NCBI RefSeq assembly: GCF_005502435.1
Contig: NZ_SCOU01000004.1
Location: forward strand, 124,001-188,000
DNA length: 64,000 nt
From: Methylobacillus flagellatus
GTDB taxonomy: Bacteria > Pseudomonadota > Gammaproteobacteria > Burkholderiales > Methylophilaceae
Direction of reading: 5' to 3'
The translations under genes were made by a program, and so were the position numbers. The notes under the pieces are model-generated. The model worked only from the letters and a program-made list of their open reading frames with translations, did no database searches and was not told where the DNA came from. Numbering within the stretch: the first letter of the stretch is position 1; each line of letters opens with the position of its first letter. This document shows positions 36,695 through 47,496 of the stretch, piece by piece.

Positions 36695-36715
36695 AGCCTG
36701 GCATGCCAGGCTTTT
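36695..36715 (+). terminator. Rho-independent terminator after the pilin gene
   Basis: A perfect palindrome AGCCTGGCATGCCAGGCT at 36695-36712 followed by TTTTG. It separates the pilin gene from the mla operon. Confidence 0.75.
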
Positions 36716-36787
36716 GTACAAGTGAGCACGACACAGTCAGTCAAATTGCATTAAAATTACGGCCTTAATGAAACGAAACCACATCCT

Positions 36788-37594
36788 GTGACCGACAACA
36801 TCGTCGAAATCGACAATCTCTCCTTTGGCTACAAGGGCCGTCAGCTGCACAAAGGCATCAATATGGCCTTTCCACGCGGCAAGGTGGTGGCCATCATGGG
36901 CGGCAGTGGCAGCGGTAAGACCACCTTGTTGCGTCTGATCGGTGGGCAACTCAAGCCTACGCGTGGTGAAGTGCGTGTGGGTGGCAAAGTGGTACACCAT
37001 CAGGACAGGGATGGTCTGCACACGCTGCGTCGCAAGATGGGCATGTTGTTCCAGTTCGGTGCGTTGTTCACCGACCTTTCCGTTTACGAGAACGTGGCGT
37101 TCCCGATGCGCGAGCACACCGATCTGCCCGAGACCATGATCCGCGATCTGGTGATGATGAAGCTGAATGCGGTTGGTTTGCGCGGTGCGGCACAATTGAT
37201 GCCGACCGAATTGTCTGGGGGGATGGCACGCCGTGTGGCGCTGGCCCGCGCAGTAGCGTTGGACCCCTCCATCATCATGTACGACGAGCCGTTCGCTGGT
37301 CTGGACCCGATCTCCATGGGGGTGGTGTGTAACCTGATCCGCAGTCTAAACGACGCGCTGGGTGCGACCTCCATCGTGGTCACACATGATGTGCATGAGA
37401 CGTTCTCATTCGTGGATTATGTTTATTTTGTCGGCAACGGCGTGGTGGTGGCTGAGGGTACCCCTGACGAGTTGCGTAATTCCGATCTGCCGTTCGTGCA
37501 TCAGTTTGTGCATGGCGAAGCGGATGGCCCGGTACCGTTCCATTACCCGGCGCCCGACTATGCGGCCGAAATGCTGAGAGGTCATAATGTTTAG
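36788..37594 (+). CDS. mlaF: Phospholipid transport ATPase MlaF
   Basis: A 268-residue ABC ATPase of the Mkl/MlaF type: Walker A GGSGSGKTTLL, signature LSGGMARRVALARA, Walker B IIMYDEPFAGLDP. The C-terminal extension is that of MlaF. It powers phospholipid movement between the outer and inner membranes via MlaE/D. GTG start; no upstream ATG is in frame. It overlaps mlaE by eight bases. A TAAAAT hexamer near 36754 could be part of the promoter. Confidence 0.93.
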   Translation: MTDNIVEIDNLSFGYKGRQLHKGINMAFPRGKVVAIMGGSGSGKTTLLRLIGGQLKPTRGEVRVGGKVVHHQDRDGLHTLRRKMGMLFQFGALFTDLSVYENVAFPMREHTDLPETMIRDLVMMKLNAVGLRGAAQLMPTELSGGMARRVALARAVALDPSIIMYDEPFAGLDPISMGVVCNLIRSLNDALGATSIVVTHDVHETFSFVDYVYFVGNGVVVAEGTPDELRNSDLPFVHQFVHGEADGPVPFHYPAPDYAAEMLRGHNV

Positions 37595-38390
37595 TGGTTT
37601 GCTGACCAAGGTCGCCAACGTACTGCGTGGCATCGGCCACAAGCTGGTGGATCAGCTGTGGCGTTTTGGGGGCGCTGTGCGTTTCTCCGGTTATGTGTTG
37701 CTGTATTCAGGCGAAAGTTTCCGCCGTTTGCACCTGACCATTCGTGAGATCTACTTCACCGGTGTGATGTCTTTGATCATCATTCTGGTGTCTGCTTTCT
37801 TTGTCGGCATGGTGCTGGCCCTGCAAGGCTATAACACGCTGCAGAAATACGGCTCGTCTGAAGCCATCGGCGTGCTGGTGGCCTTGTCACTGGTGCGCGA
37901 ACTGGGTCCGGTGGTCACGGCCTTGCTGTTTGCCGGCCGTGCCGGCACGGCCATCACTGCCGAGATCGGCCTGATGAAAGCCACCGAGCAGTTGTCAGCG
38001 ATGGAGATGATGGCAGTCAGCCCGATCGCCCGTGTGGTTGCGCCGCGCTTCTGGGCGGGTGTGATCTCCATGCCCTTGCTGGCGGCACTGTTCTCGATGG
38101 TGGGCGTGCTGGGCGGTTATCTGGTCGCAGTGCCATTGATCGGTGTGGACAACGGCGCGTTCTGGTCGCAGATGCAGGCCAACGTGGATTTCCGTGAAGA
38201 TATTGTCAATGGTGTCATCAAAAGCGTCGTGTTCGGCGTTGCTTGCACCATGATCGCGTTATTTGAAGGATTCGATGCGCCACCCACCGCTGAAGGGGTG
38301 AGCCGCGCCACAACAAGAACGGTGGTTAATTCTTCGCTGGCGGTGCTGGCGCTGGATTTCATCATGACCTCATTCATGATCAACCCGTAA
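37587..38390 (+). CDS. mlaE: Phospholipid transport permease MlaE
   Basis: A 267-residue permease with five or six membrane segments; the family signature LVRELGPVVTALLFAGRAGTAI-type segment is present near residues 105-127, followed by EQLSAMEMMAVSP. It forms the inner-membrane core of the Mla complex. It begins eight bases inside mlaF and is followed by mlaD after 24 bases. Confidence 0.93.
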   Translation: MFSGLLTKVANVLRGIGHKLVDQLWRFGGAVRFSGYVLLYSGESFRRLHLTIREIYFTGVMSLIIILVSAFFVGMVLALQGYNTLQKYGSSEAIGVLVALSLVRELGPVVTALLFAGRAGTAITAEIGLMKATEQLSAMEMMAVSPIARVVAPRFWAGVISMPLLAALFSMVGVLGGYLVAVPLIGVDNGAFWSQMQANVDFREDIVNGVIKSVVFGVACTMIALFEGFDAPPTAEGVSRATTRTVVNSSLAVLALDFIMTSFMINP

Positions 38391-38414
38391 ACGACAGATC
38401 GCTTTGGAGAAAAA

Positions 38415-38894
38415 ATGGAACGTACAACAATAGACCTGTGGGTAGGCATCTTTGCCGCAGCAGGTATGGCGGCGATACTGGGTCTGGCCATGAAGGTCGG
38501 CAACCTGACCTCCAGCAGTGTGGGTGAAACCTACACCGTGACGGCAGCATTTGAAAACATCGGCGGGCTGAAAGCGCGCGCACCCGTCAAAAGTGCGGGT
38601 GTGGTAGTGGGCCGTGTGGATGGCATACGTTTCGATAGTAAGACGTTCGAGGCCGTGGTCACCCTGAAGCTGGACAAGCGTTACCCGTTCCCTACCGATA
38701 CCGAGGCCAACATCTATACTGCAGGTTTGTTGGGTGAGCAGTATGTGGGCCTTGAAATCGCAGGTCTGGAAGATTCCAACCTCAAGGAAGGCGACAAGAT
38801 CAAGCGTACCCAGGACGCCGTAGTGCTGGAAAAAATGATCAGCCAGTTCCTGTACAGCAAGGCTGCTGAAACTCCGACTGATGCAAGCAAATAA
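38415..38894 (+). CDS. mlaD: MCE-domain lipid carrier MlaD
   Basis: A 159-residue protein with one N-terminal membrane helix (residues 8-26) and a single MCE domain (TVTAAFENIGGLKARAPVKS, then AGLLGEQYVGLEI). Six copies form a ring through which lipid passes. Shorter than some MlaD proteins but normal for betaproteobacteria. GGAGAAAA upstream is the ribosome binding site. Confidence 0.93.
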   Translation: MERTTIDLWVGIFAAAGMAAILGLAMKVGNLTSSSVGETYTVTAAFENIGGLKARAPVKSAGVVVGRVDGIRFDSKTFEAVVTLKLDKRYPFPTDTEANIYTAGLLGEQYVGLEIAGLEDSNLKEGDKIKRTQDAVVLEKMISQFLYSKAAETPTDASK

Positions 38895-38903
38895 GGAAAC
38901 ACA

Positions 38904-39527
38904 ATGAATCGCATGACCAAACTGGCTACGGCCCTGAGCATTACTTCACTGCTGATGTTCGCTGTTCCTGCGCAAGCGGAAGTGGCGCCGGATGATCTGG
39001 TGAAAACCACAGCGCAGGAAGTGCTGGACATCGTCAAGAAGGACAAAGACATCCAGGCGGGCGACCAAAAGAAGATCTTTGCGCTGGCAGAAGAAAAGAT
39101 CCTGCCCAACTTCAACTTTGACCGTGTGTCGCGCATGGTGCTGGGCAAGAACTGGCGCAGCGCCACCCCTGAGCAGCAACAGGCCTTCCAGCGTGAGTTC
39201 CGCAGCCTGATGCTGCGTACTTACGCGACTGCCCTGTCCAAGTACCGTAATCAGACCATCGATTTCAAGCCGACTCGCGTACAGCCAGGCGATACCGAAG
39301 TGACGGTCAAGACCTTGATCGTGCAGCCTGGCGGTCAGCCGATCGCGGTCGATTACAGCCTGGAAAAACAGACGGACGCCTGGAAGGTCTATGACATCAC
39401 CATCGAAGGCGTGAGCCTGGTGACCAACTACCGTAGCCAGTTCGGCAACGAAGTGCGTCAGGGTGGCATCGATGGCCTGATCCAGAAGTTGACTGAGAAA
39501 AACAAGCAGGCCAACGCCTCGAAATAA
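38904..39527 (+). CDS. mlaC: Periplasmic phospholipid-binding protein MlaC
   Basis: A 207-residue protein with a signal peptide (cut after AQA, residue 26) and the Tol_Ttg2 fold: FNFDRVSRMVLGKNWR, then EFRSLMLRTYATALSKY and the C-terminal YRSQFGNEVRQGGIDGLIQKL. It shuttles phospholipid between outer-membrane MlaA (not in the window) and MlaD. It stands in fixed operon order after mlaD. Confidence 0.94.
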   Translation: MNRMTKLATALSITSLLMFAVPAQAEVAPDDLVKTTAQEVLDIVKKDKDIQAGDQKKIFALAEEKILPNFNFDRVSRMVLGKNWRSATPEQQQAFQREFRSLMLRTYATALSKYRNQTIDFKPTRVQPGDTEVTVKTLIVQPGGQPIAVDYSLEKQTDAWKVYDITIEGVSLVTNYRSQFGNEVRQGGIDGLIQKLTEKNKQANASK

Positions 39528-39543
39528 GCTGATCAGGGAATCT

Positions 39544-39852
39544 GTGGTGGCACAACTTAGCAAACAGCAGGACCGGGTGATGGTGACGGGTGACATGACC
39601 ATGACCAACACGCAGTCGCTGCTATCCGAGTGGACGGCATTGTCTATGGACGTGCCGTCTACTGTCGATCTTGCTGGCGTAACTGATGTGGATACCAGCA
39701 CCATCAGCCTGATGTTCGAATGGCTACGTCAGTCACGTGCACGTGACTGTCAGTTGCACTTCCTTAATCTGCCTCACAATCTGACCAGCCTGGCCACGCT
39801 GTATGGCGTGCTTGATCTGATCCCCACCGGCCCAGCCGTCGCTGGTCATTGA
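39544..39852 (+). CDS. mlaB: STAS-domain protein MlaB
   Basis: A 102-residue STAS-domain protein; VDLAGVTDVDTSTISLMFEW contains the conserved Asp-x-Ser-Thr region that contacts MlaF. It regulates or stabilises the Mla ATPase. GTG start (a GTG-GTG pair). It overlaps nothing and leads into the second ABC transporter, 31 bases downstream. Confidence 0.85.
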   Translation: MVAQLSKQQDRVMVTGDMTMTNTQSLLSEWTALSMDVPSTVDLAGVTDVDTSTISLMFEWLRQSRARDCQLHFLNLPHNLTSLATLYGVLDLIPTGPAVAGH

Positions 39853-39882
39853 AGATTGGGGCATTCGCCCCATGTTACCCCT

Positions 39883-40782
39883 ATGACCCCGGCGATCAAG
39901 ATCGAACAAGTACACAAGCATTTTGGTGCATTACATGCATTGAAAGGCGTCGATCTGACCATAGCCCAGGGCGAATTCTTTGCCCTGCTGGGGCCGAATG
40001 GTGCTGGTAAATCCACTTTGATCAGCCTGCTCGCTGGCTTGCAACAACCGACCAGTGGCCATCTGTCGGTGATGGGTTTCGACGTGCAGCGTGACTACCA
40101 GCAGGCGCGTCGCAGTCTGGGTGTGGTGCCGCAAGAGCTGGTGTTCGACCCCTTTTTCAATGTGCGCGAGATGCTGCGTTTTCAGGCCGGTTACTTTGGT
40201 CTGGGCCGCAGTAATGACGTGTGGGTGGACGAGGTGATCGAGGCACTCGGCCTCACTGATAAAGCCCACACCAATATGCGTCGCCTGTCCGGCGGCATGA
40301 AACGCCGTGCGCTGATCGCGCAGGCGCTGGCGCACAAGCCGCCAGTGATCGTGCTGGACGAACCCACCGCCGGTGTGGATGTGGAATTGCGCCAGACTAT
40401 GTGGGCGTTCATCCAGCGTCTGAACCGCGAAGGTCACACCATCATTCTGACTACCCATTACCTGGAAGAGGCCGAGACCTTGTGCTCGCGCGTGGCCATG
40501 CTCAAGCAGGGCGAGATCATCGCACTGGATAGCACCGCGAATCTGCTCAACCGCTTCCCAGGCAAAAAACTCAGGTTGAAGCTGAACGGCAGTCTGCCGC
40601 TGGCGCTGCAGCCTTTGCTGCGCCAGCAGGAAGGGGAGTATGTGGTGCTGAATCTCGGCGAGGTCACGCAGATCGATACGGTGTTGCTTGAACTGCGCCA
40701 GGCCGGCGTCAGCCTGCAGGATCTGCAGCTGATCGAGTCGGATCTTGAAGACGTGTTCGTCGATCTGGTGGGCCGCGTATGA
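39883..40782 (+). CDS. ABC exporter ATP-binding protein (YadG type)
   Basis: A 299-residue ATPase from the ATG at MTPAIKIEQ. Walker A is GPNGAGKSTL, signature LSGGMKRRALIAQAL, Walker B VIVLDEPTAGVD, and the H-loop TTHYLEEAE. The subfamily resembles YadG/DrrA exporters. It overlaps the following permease gene by four bases. In several betaproteobacteria this exporter pair follows mlaB, and it may be co-transcribed with mla; the substrate is not known. Confidence 0.88.
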   Translation: MTPAIKIEQVHKHFGALHALKGVDLTIAQGEFFALLGPNGAGKSTLISLLAGLQQPTSGHLSVMGFDVQRDYQQARRSLGVVPQELVFDPFFNVREMLRFQAGYFGLGRSNDVWVDEVIEALGLTDKAHTNMRRLSGGMKRRALIAQALAHKPPVIVLDEPTAGVDVELRQTMWAFIQRLNREGHTIILTTHYLEEAETLCSRVAMLKQGEIIALDSTANLLNRFPGKKLRLKLNGSLPLALQPLLRQQEGEYVVLNLGEVTQIDTVLLELRQAGVSLQDLQLIESDLEDVFVDLVGRV

Positions 40783-41552
40783 GTCCGCAAGTGCATCCCT
40801 GGTTCGGTGCCTGGACGCTGTTCCGCAAGGAGTTGCTGCGGTTCTGGCGCGTGAGCTTCCAGACCGTGGCCGCGCCGGTGATGACGGCCTTGCTGTATCT
40901 GCTGGTGTTCTCGCACGTGCTGGAAGGGCGTGTGCAGGTGCACGGCGTGAGCTATACCGCGTTCATGATCCCCGGGTTGATCATGATGTCGCTGTTGCAG
41001 AACGCGTTCGCCAACAGTTCATCCAGCCTGATCCAGTCCAAGGTGATGGGCAATCTGGTGTTCGTGATGCTGACGCCTATCACTTACCTGCAGTTCTTCC
41101 TGGCCTTCCTGGCAGCTGCCATACTGCGCGGCCTGGTCGTCGGCTCCGTGATCTACCTGGTGGCCATCCTGTTCGTGGATCTGCCGCTGGTCTATCCTGG
41201 CTGGGTACTGGTGTTCGCCTTGCTGGGCAGTGGTCTGTTGGGGGCGTTCGGCATCATCGCCGGTATCTGGGCCGAGAAGTTCGACCAGATCGCGGCATTC
41301 CAGAATTTCGTGATCATGCCGCTGTCTTTCCTGTCCGGCGTGTTCTATTCCATCCATTCCCTGCCGGCCTTCTGGCAGCAGGTGACGCATCTCAACCCGT
41401 TCTTCTACATGATAGACGGCTTCCGTTATGGCTTCATCGGCAGTGGCGATGTTTCGCCCTGGCTGAGTCTGGCCATTGTTTCGGCGAGCTTTTTCGTCCT
41501 ATCATGGCTGACCTTGAGATTGCTCAAATCCGGCTATAAATTAAGGAGCTGA
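40779..41552 (+). CDS. ABC-2 type exporter permease (YadH type)
   Basis: A 257-residue ABC-2 permease with six membrane helices. It has AFMIPGLIMMSLLQNAFANSSSSL in the second third and FLSGVFYSIHSLPAFWQ near the end, typical of the YadH/NodJ-like group. The start ATG overlaps the ATPase stop. Partner of the preceding ATPase; substrate unknown. Confidence 0.9.
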   Translation: MSPQVHPWFGAWTLFRKELLRFWRVSFQTVAAPVMTALLYLLVFSHVLEGRVQVHGVSYTAFMIPGLIMMSLLQNAFANSSSSLIQSKVMGNLVFVMLTPITYLQFFLAFLAAAILRGLVVGSVIYLVAILFVDLPLVYPGWVLVFALLGSGLLGAFGIIAGIWAEKFDQIAAFQNFVIMPLSFLSGVFYSIHSLPAFWQQVTHLNPFFYMIDGFRYGFIGSGDVSPWLSLAIVSASFFVLSWLTLRLLKSGYKLRS

Positions 41553-41553
41553 C

Positions 41554-41808
41554 ATGCTGAGTGCGAGCGACGTACGCGATTACATTTTACAAGGGCTGGC
41601 CTGCGACCATGTGCAGGTGCTGGGCGATGATGGTACCCATTTCGAGGCCGTCATCGTTAGCCCGGCGTTTGTCGGCAAGAACATGGTGCAGCAGCATCAG
41701 CTGGTCTACAAGGCGCTGGGCGACCGCATGCGTCAGGAGATCCACGCACTGTCGATGCGCACCTTCACCCCGGAAGCCTGGGGCAAGCTGGACGTGCGTT
41801 CGGCATAA
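41554..41808 (+). CDS. BolA/IbaG family protein
   Basis: An 84-residue BolA-fold protein (HVQVLGDDGTHFEAVIVSPAF, then RMRQEIHALSMRTFTPEAW), closest to IbaG/YrbA, which lies by mla and murA in many proteobacteria. BolA proteins form [2Fe-2S]-bridged pairs with CGFS glutaredoxins; such a glutaredoxin follows directly. It starts two bases after the permease stop, with AAGGAGCTG as ribosome binding site. Confidence 0.9.
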   Translation: MLSASDVRDYILQGLACDHVQVLGDDGTHFEAVIVSPAFVGKNMVQQHQLVYKALGDRMRQEIHALSMRTFTPEAWGKLDVRSA

Positions 41809-41845
41809 CAATCAAGAATCAACGCAATTATCGAGAGGACCAAAG

Positions 41846-42163
41846 ATGGATACGCAAGAATTGATCAAGAACCAGGTGACCGCTAACCCGGTGGTGTTGT
41901 ACATGAAGGGCAGCCCCAAATTCCCGCAGTGCGGCTTCTCCAGCCTGGCAGTGCAGATCCTGCAAGCCTGTGGTGTGCAGAATCTGACTGCCATCGACGT
42001 GCTGCAGAACCCGGCTATCCGCGAAGGCATCAAGCAATATGCCAACTGGCCTACCATTCCGCAGCTTTACATCCACGGCGAATTCGTCGGTGGCGCAGAC
42101 ATCATGCGCAGCCTGTACGAATCCGGCGAGCTGCAGCAGATGCTGGAAAACCCGGTCGCCTGA
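41846..42163 (+). CDS. grxD: Monothiol CGFS glutaredoxin (Grx4 type)
   Basis: A 105-residue glutaredoxin with the CGFS active site (SPKFPQCGFS near residues 26-35), plus WPTIPQLYI and the glutathione-binding GGADIM. Grx4 proteins carry and transfer [2Fe-2S] clusters, here probably with the BolA protein encoded just upstream. A GAGAGGACC sequence precedes the ATG. The order BolA-Grx-murA is seen in other betaproteobacteria. Confidence 0.93.
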   Translation: MDTQELIKNQVTANPVVLYMKGSPKFPQCGFSSLAVQILQACGVQNLTAIDVLQNPAIREGIKQYANWPTIPQLYIHGEFVGGADIMRSLYESGELQQMLENPVA

Positions 42164-42175
42164 GCCCGGAACTGA

Positions 42176-43447
<1,272 letters not shown>

Positions 43448-43496
43448 GTGCTGCACGCAACAAAAAGCAGACAAAACGTAAACAACGAGTGCAACC

Positions 43497-44138
43497 ATGA
43501 TCACCATCGCCCTGTCGAAAGGCCGTATTTTTGAAGAGACCACGCCATTGCTGGCGGCGGCTGGCATTGTGGCGCTGGAGAATCCGGAGTCTTCCCGCAA
43601 GCTGATCCTGCCGACCAACTGTGACGATGTGCGGCTCATCATCGTGCGCGCCACGGATGTGCCCACCTATGTGCAGCATGGCGCGGCCGATATCGGCATC
43701 GCCGGCAAGGACGTGCTGGATGAGCATGGCGGAGCGGGGTTGTATCAGCCGCTGGATCTCAATATCGCACGTTGCAAGATGATGGTGGCAGTGCGCGAAG
43801 GCTTTGATTATCAGGGCTCGATCCGCCGTGGTGCACGCCTCAAAGTGGTGACCAAGTATGTGAAGACGGCGCGTGAGCATTTTGCCGCCAAAGGCATGCA
43901 CGTAGACCTGATCAAGCTGTACGGTTCCATGGAGCTAGGGCCGCTAGTGGGGCTGGCAGACGCCATCGTTGATCTGGTCAGTACCGGTGGCACCTTGCGT
44001 GCCAATCATCTGCAGGCAGTAGAAGAAATCAGCGCCATCAGTTCCCGGCTGGTGGTCAATCAAGCCGCGTTCAAGCTCAAGCGCGAACGTCTGCAAAGCA
44101 TCATGGATGCCTTTGCGCGCGCAGTTAATGCAGGGTGA
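43497..44138 (+). CDS. hisG: ATP phosphoribosyltransferase, short form
   Basis: A 213-residue HisG, first step of histidine synthesis. It is the short form, lacking the C-terminal regulatory domain, so it should need the HisZ subunit, which is not in the window. Motifs include [11 protein letters not shown] at the start, [13 protein letters not shown] and [14 protein letters not shown] (PRPP loop). It starts the hisG-hisD-hisC cluster. Confidence 0.95.
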   Translation: MITIALSKGRIFEETTPLLAAAGIVALENPESSRKLILPTNCDDVRLIIVRATDVPTYVQHGAADIGIAGKDVLDEHGGAGLYQPLDLNIARCKMMVAVREGFDYQGSIRRGARLKVVTKYVKTAREHFAAKGMHVDLIKLYGSMELGPLVGLADAIVDLVSTGGTLRANHLQAVEEISAISSRLVVNQAAFKLKRERLQSIMDAFARAVNAG

Positions 44139-44154
44139 AACAGAAAGTAGAAAC

Positions 44155-45459
44155 ATGAACGTCAAACGATTATCAACGGCCGATGCCAACTTCGATGCAG
44201 CGCTGAAGGCGCTGTTGGCTTTTGAGACCGCGCAGGATGACCGCATCGATCAGGTGGTGGCGGATATTCTGCGTGATGTGAAACAGCGCGGCGATGCCGC
44301 AGTGCTGGACTATACCCAGCGCTTTGATCGCCTGGCAGCGGCCAGCATGGACGCGCTGGAGCTGGGCCATACGGAGCTGCAGGCAGCGCTGGACAGCCTG
44401 CCTGCTGCACAGCGTGAAGCGCTGCAAGCCGCCGCCGAACGTGTGCGCAGCTATCACGAGAAACAATTGATGTCGTCGTGGAGCTACACCGAAGCCGATG
44501 GCACCTTGCTGGGTCAGCAGGTCACGGCGCTGGACCGCGTGGGCCTGTACGTGCCGGGCGGAAAAGCCGCCTATCCTTCCTCGGTGCTCATGAACGCGAT
44601 CCCGGCCAAGGTGGCCGGCGTCAAAGAGCTGATCATGGTGGTGCCCACGCCGGGTGGCGAGAAAAATGCCCTGGTGCTGGCGGCCGCCGCGATCTGTGGT
44701 GTGGACCGCGTGTTCTGCATCGGTGGCGCGCAAGCCGTAGGTGCCTTGGCCTATGGCACGCAAACCGTGCCACAGGTCGACAAGATCGTCGGCCCCGGTA
44801 ACGCCTATGTGGCTGCCGCCAAGCGCCGCGTGTTCGGTGTGGTCGGTATCGACATGGTGGCGGGGCCGTCCGAGATCCTGGTGATCTCCGATGGCTTAAG
44901 CAACCCGGATTGGGTCGCCATGGACCTGTTCTCACAGGCGGAGCATGACGAGCTGGCACAATCCATCCTGCTATCACCCAATGCCGAGTTCCTCGACCAG
45001 GTCGCGGCCAGCATGGCGCGTCAGGTGGAAGAGATGCCGCGCAAGGACATCATCCGCACCTCTATCGAAAACCGTGGCGCGCTGATTCAGGTCAAGGACC
45101 TGGACGAAGCGGCTGACATCGCCAATTACATCGCGCCCGAACACTTGGAGCTGTCGATGGCAGACCCGCTGCCCTACAGCCAGAAGATCCGCCATGCTGG
45201 CGCCATCTTCATGGGCCGCGACACCTGCGAGGCACTGGGCGATTACTGTGCTGGCCCTAACCACGTGTTGCCCACCTCGCGTACCGCGCGTTTTTCGTCA
45301 CCACTGGGTGTCTATGACTTCCAGAAGCGCTCCAGTCTGATCATGGTGTCGTCCGAAGGCGCGCAGACGCTGGGAAAAGTGGCGGCCACGCTGGCCTACG
45401 GTGAAGGTCTGCACGCGCACGCGCGCTCCGCAGAGTACCGTCTCAAGACCAAGGCCTGA
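44155..45459 (+). CDS. hisD: Histidinol dehydrogenase
   Basis: A 434-residue zinc enzyme doing the last two steps of histidine synthesis. Conserved blocks: [41 protein letters not shown] (Zn ligands), EHLEL and GPNHVLPT. The start MNVKRL follows AGAAAGTAGAAAC; an upstream in-frame ATG lies inside hisG. It is 16 bases from hisG and 9 from hisC. Confidence 0.95.
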   Translation: MNVKRLSTADANFDAALKALLAFETAQDDRIDQVVADILRDVKQRGDAAVLDYTQRFDRLAAASMDALELGHTELQAALDSLPAAQREALQAAAERVRSYHEKQLMSSWSYTEADGTLLGQQVTALDRVGLYVPGGKAAYPSSVLMNAIPAKVAGVKELIMVVPTPGGEKNALVLAAAAICGVDRVFCIGGAQAVGALAYGTQTVPQVDKIVGPGNAYVAAAKRRVFGVVGIDMVAGPSEILVISDGLSNPDWVAMDLFSQAEHDELAQSILLSPNAEFLDQVAASMARQVEEMPRKDIIRTSIENRGALIQVKDLDEAADIANYIAPEHLELSMADPLPYSQKIRHAGAIFMGRDTCEALGDYCAGPNHVLPTSRTARFSSPLGVYDFQKRSSLIMVSSEGAQTLGKVAATLAYGEGLHAHARSAEYRLKTKA

Positions 45460-45468
45460 GGAGGCGTC

Positions 45469-46533
45469 GTGAGTCGCTACTGGAGTGATGTGGTGCATAG
45501 CCTGACCCCTTATGTGCCAGGGGAACAGCCCAAGCTGAGCAAGCTGATCAAGCTTAACACCAACGAAAACCCATACCCGCCCAGTGATGCGGTGCTGGAG
45601 GCCATGCGTGCCCAGGCCGCCGATAGCCTGCGCCTGTATCCAGACCCGAATTCGGACGCACTGAAAACCGCCATTGCCGATTATCACGGCCTGACAACAG
45701 CGCAGGTGTTCGTGGGCAACGGCTCGGATGAAGTGCTGGCGCATGTGTTCCATGCCTTGCTCAAGCATGACGAGCCGCTGCTTTTTCCGGACATCACCTA
45801 CAGTTTTTATCCGGTCTACTGCGGCCTGTATGGTATCGAGTACCAAACCATACCACTCACCGACGACTTCCAGATCAGCGTCGATGACTATCTGCGCCCC
45901 AATGGCGGCATCATCTTCCCCAACCCGAATGCGCCCACTAGCCGCGCCTTGCCGCTCATTGAGATCGAGCGGCTGTTGCAGGCCAACCCGGATTCCGTGG
46001 TGGTGATCGATGAAGCGTATGTGGATTTCGGTTGCGAATCGGCCGTGCAGTTGGTCAATCGCTATCCTCAGCTGCTGGTGACGCACACCCTGTCCAAGTC
46101 GCGCTCACTGGCGGGCTTGCGGGTCGGCTACGCGGTCGGCCATGCTGACCTGATCGAAGCGCTGGTAAGGGTCAAAGACAGCTTCAATTCCTATCCGCTG
46201 GACCGCTTCGCCCAGGCAGGTGCCATCGCCGCCATGCAGGACGAAGCCTGGTTCCAGCAGACCCGTCAGCGGGTGATGGCCACGCGCGAGCAACTGGTCA
46301 GCGATCTGCAGGCTCTGGGCTTCGAAGTCTTGCCTTCTGCTGCGAATTTTATTTTTGTACGTCACCCGTCATACGATGGGGCCGCGCTGGCGCAACAGTT
46401 GCGTGAACGCAGCATCATCGTGCGACATTTCAAAAATCCCGCCCGTATCTCGGCGTTTTTACGCATTACCATCGGCACGGATGCCGAATGTAATGCGCTG
46501 GTGCATGCCTTACGCGAGTTAGTTACTAGCTAG
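45469..46533 (+). CDS. hisC: Histidinol-phosphate aminotransferase
   Basis: A 354-residue class I/II aminotransferase. It has [11 protein letters not shown] at the N-terminus, GNGSDEVL, the NPNAPTS cofactor contact, DEAYVDF and the PLP lysine in [20 protein letters not shown] start behind a perfect AGGAGG. It ends the his cluster; hisB, hisH, hisA, hisF are not here. Confidence 0.94.
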   Translation: MSRYWSDVVHSLTPYVPGEQPKLSKLIKLNTNENPYPPSDAVLEAMRAQAADSLRLYPDPNSDALKTAIADYHGLTTAQVFVGNGSDEVLAHVFHALLKHDEPLLFPDITYSFYPVYCGLYGIEYQTIPLTDDFQISVDDYLRPNGGIIFPNPNAPTSRALPLIEIERLLQANPDSVVVIDEAYVDFGCESAVQLVNRYPQLLVTHTLSKSRSLAGLRVGYAVGHADLIEALVRVKDSFNSYPLDRFAQAGAIAAMQDEAWFQQTRQRVMATREQLVSDLQALGFEVLPSAANFIFVRHPSYDGAALAQQLRERSIIVRHFKNPARISAFLRITIGTDAECNALVHALRELVTS

Positions 46534-46572
46534 GCCTTAATTCCCTCACATTTGTTGAATGATGGCGGCATA

Positions 46573-46602
46573 TTGCAAGCCACTGTCATAACAAGATATA
46601 GT
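46573..46602 (+). promoter_or_regulatory. Candidate sigma-70 promoter of hps
   Basis: TTGCAA (46573-46578) and TATAGT (46597-46602) are 18 bases apart, four of six and five of six matches to consensus. It lies about 60 bases upstream of the hps start, which has a strong GGAGGAAG ribosome binding site. Support is by eye only. Confidence 0.45.
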
Positions 46603-46664
46603 GTCGCATGACTGAAAAAGTCTGCGATAGAACACTATTTTCGTAAACCTGTGGAGGAAGCATC

Positions 46665-47342
46665 ATGGCATTAACCCAAATGGCACTGGACTCATTGGAC
46701 TTTGACGCAACGGTCGCTCTGGCGGCAAAAGTTGCGCCTCATGTCGACATTCTGGAAATCGGTACCCCATGCATCAAGCACAACGGTATTGATCTGCTGA
46801 AGACACTGCGTGCCAAATTCCCAAATAACAAGATCCTGGTTGACCTGAAGACCATGGACGCTGGTTTCTACGAAGCCGAGCCATTCTACAAAGCAGGTGC
46901 TGACATCTGTACCGTTCTGGGTACCGCTGACTTGGGCACCATCAAGGGCGTGATCGATGTTGCCAACAAGTATGGCAAAGAAGCTCAAGTTGACCTGATC
47001 AACGTGACCGACAAAGCAACCCGCACTCAAGAAGCAGTCAAGCTGGGCGCGCACATCATTGGCGTGCACACCGGTCTGGACCAACAAGCGGCTGGCGGCA
47101 CCCCATTCACCGACCTGGCCCTGATCGCCAGCCTGAACACCGGCGTGAAGATCTCGGTTGCTGGTGGTGTTAAGGCTGCAACCACGGCTCAAGTACGTGA
47201 TGCTGGCGCTACCATCATCGTGGCTGGTGCTGCTATCTACGGTGCTGCTGACCCAGCTGCATCCGCTGCTGAAATCACCGCAATCGCTCATGGCACCACT
47301 GGTGGTGGCGTGTTCGGTTGGCTGAAGAAGCTGTTCAGCTAA
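46665..47342 (+). CDS. hps: 3-hexulose-6-phosphate synthase
   Basis: A 225-residue enzyme that condenses formaldehyde with ribulose 5-phosphate to give 3-hexulose 6-phosphate, the entry to the RuMP cycle. It is a TIM barrel of the OMP decarboxylase suprafamily with DLKTMDAGFYEAEPF (Asp, Lys, Asp metal/catalytic residues) near residues 60-74 and GVHTGLDQQAAGG near 135-147. The C-terminal tail ends GVFGWLKKLFS. It has its own promoter, GGAGGAAG site and terminator, as for a highly expressed gene. The isomerase gene (phi) is not next to it. Confidence 0.95.
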   Translation: MALTQMALDSLDFDATVALAAKVAPHVDILEIGTPCIKHNGIDLLKTLRAKFPNNKILVDLKTMDAGFYEAEPFYKAGADICTVLGTADLGTIKGVIDVANKYGKEAQVDLINVTDKATRTQEAVKLGAHIIGVHTGLDQQAAGGTPFTDLALIASLNTGVKISVAGGVKAATTAQVRDAGATIIVAGAAIYGAADPAASAAEITAIAHGTTGGGVFGWLKKLFS

Positions 47343-47394
47343 ACTGACAAGTGATTCCAGCCTTGCTTGGCTGAATCTGAATCAGATGGAATAG

Positions 47395-47425
47395 AAAAGC
47401 CCTCGAATCATTTCGAGGGCTTTTT
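47395..47425. terminator. Strong bidirectional terminator after hps
   Basis: AAAAGCCCTCGAA (47395-47407), loop TCAT, TTCGAGGGCTTTT (47412-47424), then T. The paired A/T tracts let it serve hps (plus) and lipA (minus). Confidence 0.93.
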
Positions 47426-47496
47426 GTTTAGTAGTGCGTGTTGTTGTGACGATGGCGATCCGTTTGCAAACCGCCAAAGACGCAAGACGCGGTCTT

